A DNA stretch of 64,000 bases from Kitagawia praeruptora (GCA_037693485.1 CM075348.1:8042501-8106500); one strand, 5' to 3'; positions 45,245 to 57,396 are shown, counted from the stretch's first letter. Notes: generated by a model from the sequence alone, not told the origin. Numbers and translations: made by a program.

Positions 45245-48200
45245 TACCTTTGTGTTTGCAGGGCAAAAAAAGTGAAAAGAAGGTCATGTGGATTTTGGAC
45301 AGTGGATGCTCAAATCATATGACTGGTGATATGGCCCTGCTATCACAGTATGAGGAAAAGGCTGGCCCAATGGTTGCTTTTGGAGATGACAACATGGGTA
45401 ACACATTGGGATATGGCAAGTTGAAAGTTGGTAATGTCATCATTGAAGATGTAGCACTAGTCAAGGGGCTCAAGCATAATCTGCTAAGTGTTGGTCAGTT
45501 AATTGATAGAGGATTCAAAGTGAATTTTGACAAAGATGAATGTTTGATCACCCACAAGAAGACTGGTGATTTTGCTCTATCTGGAGTAAGGAAGGGAAGC
45601 CTGTTTGTAGCCAATATGGATTCTGCAAACAAGGACAAAATTTGTTGCTTTTACTCAAAAGCATCAAATGAAGATTGTTGGCTGTGGCACAAGAAACTAT
45701 CACACCTGAACTTCAAGGCCATTAATTCTCTAGTCAAAAGAGAGTTAGTGAGAGGCATGCCCACACTTGAATTCTGCCAAGAAGGAGTGTGTGAGGCTTG
45801 TTAAAAAGGAAAGATGAAAAGATCAAGCCACAAGTCAAAGACAGTGACATCAATAACCAAGCCCCTACAACTCATTCATATGGATTTGTTTGGGCCTGTC
45901 AACATTATGTCACTTGGAAGAAAGAAGTATGCCCTGGTAATGGTTGATGATTTTTCAAGGTATACATGGGTGGAATTTCTGGCATCAAAAGATGAGGCTC
46001 CACAAGTAATCATTGAGCATATAAAGAAAGTTGACAAGGAAGCAAAGGCAAACAATGCAAGTGTGATTGCACTGAGAAGTGATAATGGAACAGAGTTCAG
46101 AAATGCCATACTTGAAGTATTCTGTAAAGAGAATGGTATTTCTCAGCAATTCTCAGCTCCAAGGACTCCACAACAAATGGAGTTGTTGAGAGGAAGAATA
46201 GAACTCTAATTGAGGCTGCCAGAACAATGTTACTTGATGCAAAAATGCCTACATGTTTTTGGGCTGAGCCTATGAGCACTGCATGCTATATCCAGAACAG
46301 AACCCTCATCAACAAAAACACTGGAAAGACACCTTACAACTTGATGACTGGAAAGAAGCCTACTCTAAAGTATGTTCATACTTTTGGAAGCAAATGCTTT
46401 GTACTGAAGGATAATTCTGAATATGTTGGAAAATTTGATGCAAAAGCATTTGAAGGAATTTTTCTTGGCTACTCTATGGAAAGAATTGCATACAAGGTTT
46501 ATGTCATCAGTCAAAAGAAAGTTATGGAAAGCACAGATGTAACATTTGATGACAGCAAACTACCTGGACTAGAAGAAGCCAATGATGAAGACAAAGATCC
46601 ATTAAGGTTTGATAATCTAGATGATTCTGATGAAGAGATTGAAACTGGAGTTGAAACTCAAGTTCAACAAACTCAAGTGAATGATGATACAAGAGAAGAA
46701 TTTGTGCCAATCGGTAGTGGAGAAACAAGCATTCAAGACACACCTGTGAGTAATGGCAACTTCACAGGGGGGGAAATAAGAATGACCATGATGTGGATAA
46801 TGAAGCAACATCAAGAATGAGAAGTCAGGCTGAACACTAAAGGAAATGGGATAGATCACACACTGCAGAGCAAATCATTAGAGATCCTAATGCAGGAGTA
46901 AGGACTAGGAGAGCAACTCAAAATGAGTGCCTCTATGGATGTTTTCTATCACAAGTTGAGCCTAAGAAACTTGATGATGCACTGTTGGATCCAGATTGGA
47001 TTATTGCTATGCAAGAGGAGCTGAATCAATTTGAAAGGAACAAAGTATGGGAACTTGTGTCTGCACCAAAGAATAGAACCATTGTTGGAACAAAATGGGT
47101 TCTGAAGAATAAGATAGATGAAGATGGTGTAATAATAAGAAACAAAGCAAGGCTGGTTGCAAAAGGATACTCTCAATAGGAAGGCATTGATTATGATGAG
47201 ACATTTGCCCCTGTTGCTAGATTGGAAGCCATAAGAATATTCTTGGCATTTGCTGCTCATTCAAACTTTAAAGTTTATCAAATGGATGTCAAGAGTGCAT
47301 TTCTAAATGGAGAGTTGGAAGAAGAGGTTTATGTGCAACAACCACCTGGCTTTGAGGATCCACATTTCCCAGAATTTGTCTACAGATTGCTTAAGGCATT
47401 GTATGGACTTAAGTAGGCTCCAAGAGCATGGTATGATACCTTATCGCAATTTCTTCTTGAAAATCAATTCACTAGAGGGACATTGGACAAGACACTGTTT
47501 TACAAGAAGCATGGTGATGACATTATCCTAGTTCAAATTTATGTGTATGATATCATTTTTGGCTCTACAATTGAGAAGCTGTGTGAGAAATTCTCCAAAC
47601 TCATGCAGAGCAGATATGAGATGAGTATGATGGGAGAGTTGACATTCTTTCTTGGGTTGCAAGTCAGTCAGAGAAAGGATGGTATCTTTATCAGTCAGAC
47701 CAAATACATCAAGGATCTATTGAAGAAGTTTGACTTGGAAGACTGCTCACCTGCAAAGACACCCATGGCCACTGCAACTAAGTTGGATGAAGATGCTAAA
47801 GGCAAGAAAGTAGATACCTCAGTCTACAGAGGCATGGTTGGTTCTCTACTCTACCTCACTGCAAGTAGGCCAGACATCATGTTTGCTACATGTTTATGTG
47901 CTAGATTTCAATCAAATCCAAAGGAATCACATTTGATTGTAATAAAAAGGATCTTTAGATATCTGAAGGGCACTCCAAACTTGGGCTTATGGTATCCTAA
48001 GGACACAGGGTTCAATCTGGTTGGTTATTCTGATGCTGATTATGCTGGATGCAGAGTGGATAGGAAAAGCACCTCAGGAAGCTGCCAGTTTCTTGGACAA
48101 AGGTTAGTTTCTTGGTATAGCAAGAAGCAACAATCTGTGTCAACTTCTACAGCTGAGGCTGAATACATAGTTGCTGGAAGTTGCTGTGCTCAAGTGCTTT

Positions 48201-48493
48201 GGATTAGAAATCAACTTAGAGATTATGGACTTGTGTTGGAAAGAATTCCAATCATGTGTGACAACACAAGTGCAATCTCTATAGTTGTCAATCCTGTCAA
48301 TCATTCTAGAACAAAGCACATTGACATCAGATATCATTTCATTAGAGAACATGCAACTAATGGAACCATTGAGTTGCATTATGTCTCTACAGATAAACAA
48401 CTAGCTGATATATTCACTAAGCCATTAGATGAAGCCACCTTCACAAGGTTGGTAAGTGAGATTGGAATGCTGAATTCTTCAGATTCTGGCTAA
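45223..48493 (+). pseudogene. Copia pol: protease, integrase, RT and RNase H, inactivated
   Basis: Domains in copia order: protease WILDSGCSNHMTG (45289), integrase with WHKKLSHLN, HMDLFGP and RSDNGTEF, RT (GTKWVLKNKIDEDG, YQMDVKSAFLNGELEEEVYV), and RNase H (YSDADYAGCRVDRKSTSG, AEAEYIVAG). The frame is one base behind gag. Lesions: TAA at 45802 in the integrase zinc finger, frameshift near 46175 before the last catalytic Glu, frameshift near 46770, TAA at 46838, TAG at 47177 and TAG at 47414. The RT active site, normally YVDD, reads YVYD (47540-47551), removing a metal-binding Asp. From 47222 to the end only the 47414 stop interrupts. The element could move only if helped in trans. Confidence 0.93.
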
Positions 48494-49332
48494 GTGAATA
48501 TAACATCTAGATTGTTGCAGCAATAAACACTTACTTTATCTAAATTCTCAATATTTTTGGAGTAAGTGTTGGCTGAAATATGATTTATAAATATTTCAAA
48601 TCTGTTGCATATGTTGAAAATCATATTTTTATTAACTTAAAATTTCTATGAAATTTTGAGAAAATCAATGTTTAATTTGCTAGAATATTCATGAATGAAT
48701 ATGGCTGGTAAATTTTAAAAGATAGTGAAAATTGAGTTTCTATGAGTATGATTCGACAAGTCAGACTTTCCAAGTGATTCACTATTCGACATCTCTAACA
48801 AGTCTCATTAGAGCACTCTTGAGTTCTCGAATAGAGTCTTTTAGAGTTCTCGAATTGAGGTTTCCTTGACTTCTCGAATATAGTGTTTTAGTTCTCAATT
48901 GTCTGAGTTCTCGAATACTAAATTTGAGTTCTCGAATCATTCGAAAAGGCTGATTTCTCGCTGAATTTTAACCGATTTTGGATTTTTATTCAAAATTCAG
49001 AATTACTCATAAAAACATATTTTACCTAATTTAGATTTATTTCTAAGTTAGATAACTGCCAGCTGTGAGTTACTATCTGCTTGAGTTATCGATTAAGCCT
49101 TTCTTGACTTCTCGAATAGTTGTTTTCTACTTCTCGAATTCCTGACTTGTCGATACAAAACATACATCTAATCGACAATTCAAGTACTTCATACTCATAC
49201 AACTCCACAGCTATTCGATTCATTTCATTCGATTACTCAAGCGTATAAACCCTCAAAACCTCTGAAGAACCCTAACTACAAAAAGCCAAATTTCTTCTTC
49301 AACCTTCAATTTCTTTCTTCTCTTCCATACAA
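48494..49332 (+). other. Spacer between copia pol and the third ORF
   Basis: No coding frame. Positions 48740-49150 hold about seven TTCTCGAA motifs (AGTTCTCGAAT, CTTCTCGAAT) plus TTCGACA variants, mostly the reverse orientation of the LTR motif. TTCTCGAA again fits TTCnnGAA. It could act as a regulatory or promoter region for the downstream ORF; this is inference. Confidence 0.55.
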
Positions 49333-52300
49333 ATGGCAACAGTAAAGTTCAACACCAATTTCATTGCTCTAACTAGTGATGTGGAAGCACCCAACGCCAA
49401 TTTTAAATGCTTTATCAAATGGATGGCTGAATCATACATCAAGGATGCACTCTCTGCCAACCCAACCCTATATCTAGATATCCTGGAACAGTTTTGGAGC
49501 TCTGCTACTGTGGAGGCTGTAGCCCTGGAAAACGTAATCACTTCATATATCATCTACTGCAAGATTCAGGATCAGGAAATCACTATCACTACTGCAGACA
49601 TGAATCAAGCACTGGGCCTACAACAAGAATCATTTGACAGACTGGCCACGAATGCAGAGTTAGAGGAATTCTTTGAGTTCATCAACTACTCAGATGGGAT
49701 CAATCTTGGAAAGCTAAACAGAAAGAATCTGAGGAAGGAGTGGAGCTATTTGTTTGCAACTCTTCTTCAAGTCTTCACTGCCAGGAGATCAAGCTTTGAT
49801 CAAATTAGTGCACCTGTGTAGCAAATTGGTTATGCACTGGCCTATGGAAAGAAGATTGATGTTGGCCAAATCATCCTACAGGAACTATATGGGAGACTTG
49901 GTAAGAACACAACCAAGAGAGGTACTGATATTTTCTTCCTTCGCTTTATTCAATCTGTACTTAATTATAAAAATGCTCAATTGATTGAATTGCCTGGGAT
50001 AGATAAAAATAGAATAGGCTATCCTAGATCCATGACCAAACTCATTTTTGGTAATTTAGAGACTAGGAATGATGTGGATGTAAGACTTAACATAACTCCC
50101 CATATGGAGAGTTTGTTTAGAACTTACCCCCACAACATGCCAACATTTGATGCAAAATCCCAGTTAGCACAGCTCAAGCAAGTAGAACAAAATGCTAACC
50201 CAGGGCTTGCTAACCAACCCTCTCAGCCAAACACTTTACCACACACTGAGCCAACTGCATCATCCTCCCAAAAGGGTGATGTCAGTAAAAAGAAGAGAAA
50301 GGAAGTAATGTCTACACCATTAACTATCTTATCTGAAGCAGCATTAGCTGTTGAACTAGGGCTAGAAAGTGAGGAACCTGAGTCACCATTACTAAGGCCA
50401 AAGAAGAAGAAATCTAAGACCACCTCTTCAGTCACACAAATGGCTGAAGTTGTAAAATCAGGGGCACACAGCTCACTAGGTGTATCCTCTCAATAGGGTG
50501 CACCTATAGAATCAAGCATCCTCCCCAATGCACCTTCTTGTACAGAGTCAGCACATGGGAGTGATAAGGCTGGCACAACACTGAGTGGAGAGCACATCAC
50601 ATTTGAAACTCCCTCTATTTCTCAGGGGGAGTTGCCAAAATCTACTCTACACCACACTTCTCTTCCAGAATCTTCATCTCAAATTTCTTTGGAGCCTGTA
50701 ATTCAAGAAATTGAAGAGCAAGGCATTGATCACCAAGAATCCTTTTCTCTTGGTGAGCCAATGGACTCAAGTGACTTAGTGCATGACACTTTGCTCACCA
50801 CCCAGGACCCACATTTAGATGGTGAGGGAATGCATGCTGGGGCATCTCCTGATGACACCATCACAAACACAGAGGTTCCACTAGTTGTAACTAGAGACTC
50901 TGTGCCTGTATCAACTACTGGTGTAACTCATCCTACTTCTGTGGAGACACCAGTAGTAGTGTCAATCCATCCGGTTGCAGAAGTTGCATCTGTAACTGAG
51001 GAGTCTAGCTTGCCTAGCTCTAGCTCTAACTTGGCTCAGGCCACCCTGTCAGAATGGCTGAGACCTGTGCAACATGACAGTATCTTGGGATCATCAACTG
51101 TTCCACCACTATTGACGGATGAAGCACTTCACTGCTTAAATGTGAAACAGCTTGATGAGATCTCTAAAATAGCTCAACATCTCCTCACAGCCAATCTACC
51201 AAATGCTGACTATGAAACCATCTTGCTCTGTCACAAAGAAGATGTTGAAAGACAACAAGAAAAGATAGCAGATGAGGCTGAGAGAGATGGGAATGTAGAT
51301 GCATGGATGAGCACTACAAAGGATTGCACCCTGGCCTAGGCTCTGCAATACTTGAGAGAAGAATATATGACTGCTCTTGGCTCAAATGCTAAAACTCTCT
51401 CACCTACTGAAGTCTATGAAGCCATAAATGAGTCCTACAAGGGAAGTCTAAAGGCCATTCACTATCTTGGGAAAGGGATGAAAACTGAACTAGCCAATAG
51501 CTGCAGAGATACATCCAAAGAAGTGAGTGAGCTCAGAAGTAAATTCATCTCTGAATTCCCTCCTCTCACATCCACACTCAGAGAGATTAGGGAATGCAAA
51601 AAGACTTGCACCTCTGTGGATCTTAAGCTACCCTCCCTGATAGACAATGTCTCAAAGCTCACAAGTGAAATGGCCACTCTCTCCTCTCAAACTCAGGATG
51701 CCAATGCCCTTATCAAGGTTATGTGGTAGAATCAATATGGAGATAAGGTCATTTATGAGGTACCTGTGCACAACATGAGCAAGTATGAAGTGGAAAGACT
51801 CCAGAAACAATCACTCTCCTCTTTCAGAGCTGAACATCTCAAACACTCAATGGAGAAATTGGAAAAGGAAGTGTTAGACCAAAAATCATTTAATGCTGAG
51901 CTAAGAGAATCTGTCAATCTGCTGAATGAAAAGTTGAACACTCAAGCAACTGCTCATGCTGATGTTCTTCTCACTCAACAGTAGATGCTGACTGCTATGA
52001 TGAAGCATATGGGTCTCCCTCTACCTGATGAATCTTCAAACCCAAAGGTGATTTCTACAGCCTCTATGCCTGACAACAAGCCTAAGGGGGAGAAAAGATC
52101 AAGGAATTCAAATACAAAGGGGGAGAAACCTAAAGAAAGAGGGATAAAGATAAGTGAGGGTAGTCACCAAAGGGCCACTAAATCTCTAATTCATGTGCCA
52201 GGCAAAGGCAAGTCAAAGGTCGATGAGCCTCCATCTTCTCTGCCAGTGGTCACTTTACCACCTGTGCACATCACTACTCCAAGTGGCCAAAAGCAAACTG

Positions 52301-54111
52301 TCACCACTACAGTGGTTGCAGGATCCATGCCAAGTGTTCTAGTCCAACCTTCTAGACATGAAGCTGATCCAGTGGAAGTGGATGTGGTTACAGAGGCCAA
52401 GCTGATAGAAGTAGCAAACTCAGAAGTTTATCATGATGCTGCATTCTTGAAGTTTCTGCAAGCCTCTAAAGCAAAGGTTGGAGGAGATACCCTACTATAC
52501 AGAAGGAGCCTGAAAGATCAAATCCATTATCTAACAGTTATTCCAAGAAAGCTCAGTCAGATCTACCTCAAGGAAATCATGATGGTGACAAAAGGCAAGA
52601 TATGACAAATATCTATTGATACCTTGACAGCACTAAAATTCACTGAGATTGATGCCATCTTGGAACTAATTGAGCAAAAAGGGGAGAATAATCAGAGTCT
52701 GTATACTGAACTAAGAAATGGTCAACAAGCCAGACTTCCTGAAGTGTGCACCAAACCAAGAACCATCCTCTATCAGTCTGGTACCAAAATTCAAGATGTG
52801 AATCAATTAGTTATTCCCAATGATCTCACCTCTAAGAACCACAGACTAATCATTGCCATAGTTGATCAAGTGCAAAAGAAGAAGGGGATAAGGTCAGCTG
52901 AGGAGATTGAGGTATTGCACATCCTTAGAGAATTCATTTCAACTGGTTCAATTCCAGAATTGGCCAAGCCCAAGAGAAATAAGGATGAAGATAGAGATGA
53001 TGACAAGAGTGATGGAAGGAGAAGACATCACAGGAGTGATAAGGGTGATGAAGATGAGAAGAAGAAGAAGAAGGATGTCAAGAATAAGAAAGATGGTGAT
53101 GACCATGGAAAAGAGTATGAGAAGAAGAGTGGAAAACAGCAAGCCATGAACGTTATTACTGACACCTCCACCACAACACAAGGCTCAATGTCTAGGGTGG
53201 ATGTCACTAGTAATGATTCAACAAAATCTACATCTCTGGCACATGCAACTGTTTTGGCACCTCAAGAAGTAAAGGAAATTCAAATCAAGAAACCATGTGT
53301 ATGTTTCAAAAAGCAAACTGCTAATGGAACACTACTATGGTCTACCAACAAGGGTCATAAGTTTCTGCCTAGCAATCATTCAAGGAGGAGTAAATTTAAG
53401 CATGCTGCAAGAAGGGTGAAGATATCGAAGTCAAAGGCACTGACAATAATTCCAGGATTGAACCTACCACCTCTGGACGAAATCTATGATGAAGACCAAC
53501 TGCAGTTCATATGGGCTCAAAGAATCTATCATGTTGCCATTGTTGATGACTTTCTTGAAATAAAATATACTGATGGAAGATAGAAAAAATTCAGACAATG
53601 AACATGTCAGCACTAGGGCAAGCTATATGACATAGAAAGAATAATTGCAATGTTGGATTCTGAAGACAGGGTGGAAAGGGTATGGAAGCTGGAGTTAATT
53701 GACTTTGTCAAAATGAAGAAAGATCACCAGGCAGAAATGAGAAAGAACAGTGAGGAGCTACTAAAGAAAAGGGAGGAGGAATTTGTTGCAATGGAAACTA
53801 AGGCTGATGAATTGAGAGCTATGGGTCTGTGTAGAGTCAAGTTTAATCCTTACATCATTGAGTACAAGAAATATGGTAGAAATGTAAAGATTAGAATGGA
53901 CTACATCAGTTCTTATTCTGAGAAACAGCTGAATGAAGTACTTAAGGATTTATCAGGCTCCCCTCTAATTGAAGAACTCACTGCAATGGAAGACATTATT
54001 CTTGCCATGGAGGAAAATGCAAAGAAGAGAGCCAAAGAAGCTGAGGAGAAAATGAAAAATGAGAATCTGCAAGCCAAAGCTCAAGAGATGAATCCAAAAG
54101 GATATGGCTAG
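49333..54111 (+). pseudogene. Very long third ORF of the copia element, 1,592 codons, nine premature stops
   Basis: It starts MATVKFNTNFIALTSDVEAP and stays in one frame to TAG 54109, with no frameshift. It is cut by stops at 49819, 50494, 51337, 51727, 51982, 52603, 53581, 53599 and 53614. Seven are TAG (from CAG) and two TGA (from CGA); each sits where sense on both sides continues. The N-terminal 250 residues are globular (LYLDILEQFWSSATVEAVAL). The middle is Ser/Thr/Pro-rich, followed by coiled-coil-like stretches, a Lys/Asp-rich block (near 53040-53110) and a conserved-looking end (CVCFKKQTANGTLLWSTNKG). Similar ORFs after pol occur in Sirevirus-like elements of asterids (recollection). 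No signal peptide or clear membrane segment supports an envelope role, so the function is unknown. Confidence 0.8.
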
Positions 54112-54250
54112 TAGTTTCTCATAACTTGTAAGAACACTTCTGTAAACCTTCTTCAATCAATCTACATACCTGTACTTTTAAAGTTTTATCTTTATGTATG
54201 TTAGGCTTGTTATCAGACATGAAATTGTGACTAAGGGTCTCACTCACAAT

Positions 54251-54260
54251 TTGGGGGAGA
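54251..54260 (+). other. Polypurine tract of the copia element
   Basis: TTGGGGGAGA ends one base before the 3' LTR start at 54262. Confidence 0.85.
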
Positions 54261-54261
54261 T

Positions 54262-55552
54262 TGTTAGTTACAGAGGCATGCCTGTATACATCTAATAACA
54301 AGCCTAATTGTTTGTAATGCTTTGCATTACTTACATGACCTCTTAACTGAGGGAACCTCTAGTTGTAGAGTTTCTGTTTGTATTGTACTTGTAGTAGGCA
54401 TCAAATCCTAGTTGTGTAACTGTACTTATAGAGTCTAGAATAATGCTTGAAAGAAGTTCCAAGGTTCATGACTCAAGCAAGGAGTTAAAGACTGTCAAAT
54501 AATCACAGTTGGGATTTGAAGAAATGAAGAATTTGCCTAAGTACCAATTCGAGAAGTATATTTGTCTATTCGAGAAGTCCAGCATTCGAGAAGTCAGGGA
54601 TTCGATATCTCAAGACACTATTCGATATCTCTGAATACACTGTTCGATATCTCATTCGATATCTCAGAGATTCGATATGTCTATGTACTCTATTCGAGAA
54701 CTCAGGAAGTCAACAAGCCAAAGTGGTATTCGAGTTCTCAAGGAGTCAACAAGTCAAAGTTCCATTCGATATCTCAAGGACTCAGAAAGCTATTCGATAT
54801 CTCGAGGATTCGATAAGTCAAATGTTCTATTCGACAACTCAAGGAATCCTGATGGAAAAGAGCTATTCGAGAAGTGGTTCGATATGTCAATATAACAGTG
54901 TTCGAGAACTCAGAGTTATCGATCAAGTCAATTCTAGTTCTCGAATCACTTACTTAGTCACTTCTCGAATACATTCTTGGAGGCAAAATACTGAAGGAAT
55001 TGTACAAGTCAGAAACCTGCAACAAGCCAATGCACTTTATGGACCACAATCTGTAACGTGCTCTGGAAAGCCTACAAGGAAGCTTGGAGAGATATAGAAG
55101 AGACAAGGAGCTAAAGAAGTGGATCTGAACAGGCTTTGCAAAGTCAAATCTGTAACCGTTTGGACACTTACTCAAAAAGGATAGATAGACTAGAAAGTAA
55201 TTTGTTTAGCTACCTTATTTGTAGTAAGTAGGTTGTATCCATGTACTATAAGGATACAGCCTCACTTCCTTAGTCAAGAACTGAGGTGAGTCAAGTTTTT
55301 CATACACTGTAAGCTATATCTCTCTGAGAAAAACGAAGCTGAGAATACTATCATCTGTATTCACAGATTGTAGCAACCTTTATCTAATAATACATTAGAT
55401 TAAAGTGATATTGTGTTCTGTATTGTTCTTTATCTGCACCTACATCTCTGCACACACAACACTTGTTTGCTACACAGACTCAAGGCAAGAAAGGTTCAAG
55501 AATCCATTCAACCCCCCCCTCTGTATTCTTTCTCTGTGTTCAATACTCAACA
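54262..55552 (+). repeat. 3' LTR of the copia element
   Basis: 1,291 bp, about 1% different from the 5' LTR. The same TTCGA array is present, and the same spurious frames (54562-55097). It is followed by the AGTGT duplication and the right half of the split MITE. Confidence 0.95.
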
Positions 55553-55669
55553 AGTGTTGCAAAGACACATTGGGAAACTAAAAATAATTTAAAACCTTAA
55601 AAAAATGTTGAAAATATGAGAGTGTTTAATGTTTAACCATAGTATTAAGGGTTATTGTTAGCATTTCCC

Positions 55670-56690
55670 ATATTATAAATATTAATTTTAATATGTTATT
55701 GAAAAAATTCGAACCTTATATCTTTGTATATAATAATATTTAGTACTCCGTATTAAATATAAATTAATATGTAGTTTGCAGGAATCGAAACTTATACCTT
55801 TATATATAAATAAGGATAATCAAACCAAAATTTTAAAAATTTCAATGTTTCGGCGTGTAATTAGATAGAAGGTAACATGTTTTATTTAGACAGAAATATT
55901 AATGATTAAAAGATTGGCATGATTTATGTTTTGATTGCAAGATTAGTTTTAAAACAAAAGGTAACGTGTTTTAATTAGATAGAAGGTAATATGTTTAAAT
56001 TAGATAGAAATATTAATGATTAAAAGATATGGTATTATTTATATTTTTAGTTGTTTATAAAGTATAATATTTTAAACTAAAAGTAACGTGAAAAAGGCAA
56101 TCAGTTAATTATCATTAATTATATTATATCATTATTTATTTTAATAAATAGCATAACCAAACCGAAAATTAAAACTTTTAATGTTTCGATTTTAATATAA
56201 TAATATAGATAATAATTAACTTGTATATTTAGGTTTCTATTCTGTAGTTAAATCCGTGAGACGATTAATAATTTTCATCAAAATTAATTTTTTTCTAGCT
56301 TCTTAACTATTTTTTATGGTTGTCAACTTGTCATGTATCAGGACAATTCTATTAAAGCGGAGAGTTAAAGGATGCAAAGCTTGGAGTCTAGGACAAGTAG
56401 ATGCCATTTAATCACAAACATGTAGAATGAAGAATGTATTATAGATTATAGATATGAGGAGTGAAGAACGATGTTTTCTATCCTTCGATTTATGATGACA
56501 ATGAAAAAATGTATATTTTTTGTGACAAAGTTATAATATATTGAAATAGTACTTTTAGTCTTTTGTAATGCAATACCCATTTTGATTTTTATGAGTAACA
56601 TTGTTAGCAAAATTTTAATAACGTTTGTTCTAAATTAAATTACTGAACATTATAATTTATCGTAAATCAAATATATTTCAATTAGCAATC
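55670..56690. other. AT-rich sequence related to the Helitron-like copies
   Basis: No gene is visible. GGTAACGTGTTTTAATTAGA and AAAGATATGGTATTATTTAT motifs resemble the filler block of the 156/275-bp array at 9.5-11 kb and 24.6 kb, so this is probably another fragment of that family. Confidence 0.45.
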
Positions 56691-56699
56691 CTAAATATT

Positions 56700-57032
56700 T
56701 TTTTGTCATGTGGACCAATTGTTGTCTACCATGTGGACCAACTGTGAAATACTAAGTGGACCACTCACAAGGTGCCACATGGATCACATATATGGCGCCA
56801 TGTGGATTGTAGACGAGGCAACACATGGATTGCTGACAAGGCATGACATGTACCATCACAGCCATGTAGGTAATAACATGTAAGTTGATGACTCAAAAAA
56901 GTAGGGTCCAGTTGTTTTTTACCTACCAATTGCTACCAATATAAAATTGGTAAATAAAGACTCTTTATCTACTAATAGATTATATTTACTTACATTTACA
57001 ATTGGTAGGTAAATGTTGAATTTCTTGTAGTG
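56700..57032 (-). mobile_element. CACTA-type transposon end
   Basis: The right edge at 57032 reads, on the minus strand, CACTACAAGAAATTCAAC, the typical CACTA terminus. Subterminal CAATTGGTAGGTAA and TTACCTACCAATTG (about 56920 and 57000) are inverted. The opposite end was not found, so the left limit is approximate. Short CATGTGGACCA repeats occur at 56708-56770. Confidence 0.45.
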
Positions 57033-57190
57033 ACGTACGTAGACTTCCTTTTCAAATTTGTCATTCAAAAAGGCATTTTTAACGTTCATTTTGTATACTT
57101 TGAATTTTGAGTGAGTTTTAAGGAACATTTACACTATCTAATATTTCATCAAAATCAATGCCTTCAATATCATTTGATCACTAGTCTTGC
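57033..57190 (-). pseudogene. Copia reverse transcriptase remnant
   Basis: The minus strand reads FKVYKMNVKNAFLNDKFEKE, matching the copia RT motif FKVYQMDVKSAFLNGELEEE seen at 47.3 kb, and just upstream IEGIDFDEIL. Indels separate the parts. It is cut at 57032 by the CACTA end, so the CACTA element inserted into this older copia piece. Confidence 0.7.
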
Positions 57191-57315
57191 TCCTAATAAT
57201 AAATAAATTATTTTATAGCAAATAATTTACCAGTTAAAGAAAAACATTTTTTTTGTTAGAAAGAATTGTAGGAAATTGATACATTTTTAAAGAAGTAGAA
57301 AGTGGTGTATAATTT

Positions 57316-57318
57316 TTA

Positions 57319-57359
<41 letters not shown>

Positions 57360-57382
57360 TATTATTATTATCATTATTATTA
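57316..57382. repeat. ATT microsatellite, first copy
   Basis: About 20 ATT units with two interruptions. The flanks (TTGATACATTTTTAAAGAAG left, TTGATGTAGAGAAATGAGAA right) recur around the second array at 59568-59636. Confidence 0.85.
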
Positions 57383-57396
57383 ATTGATGTAGAGAA

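Larger units (their letters stand above)
31040..55552 (+). mobile_element. Ty1/copia retrotransposon, Sirevirus-like, 24.5 kb with nested insertion
   Basis: It is complete by structure: LTRs at 31040-32328 and 54262-55552, both TGTT...AACA; 5-bp duplication AGTGT at 31035-31039 and 55553-55557; iMet-type primer site; gag, pol, a third ORF and a polypurine tract. Without the Athila-like insertion (34807-45167 plus its 5-bp duplication) it is about 14.1 kb, long for copia, mainly because of the third ORF. Integrase precedes RT, as in copia, and the SGCSNHMTG and MSMMGELTFFLGLQ motifs suggest the Sirevirus lineage (recollection). It is not functional now: pol has stops, indels and a changed RT active site. 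Confidence 0.9.
30834..55669. mobile_element. MITE split in two by the copia element (halves 30834-31039 and 55553-55669)
   Basis: Left end GGATAATGCGAAATAAAGCC, then CTTAGGGCTATGGTTAAA, has a reverse-complement partner at the right end (TTTAACCATAGTATTAAGGG, then TTATTGTTAGCATTTCCC). Joined, the halves give a non-coding element of about 320 bp. The 24.5-kb insertion sits between them with the duplication AGTGT. Its own target duplication is unclear in the AT-rich flanks. Confidence 0.65.

Noticed and set aside
45060..45275. Frame joining the Athila LTR to copia sequence
   Set aside because: It crosses the insertion boundary and is a chance chimera.
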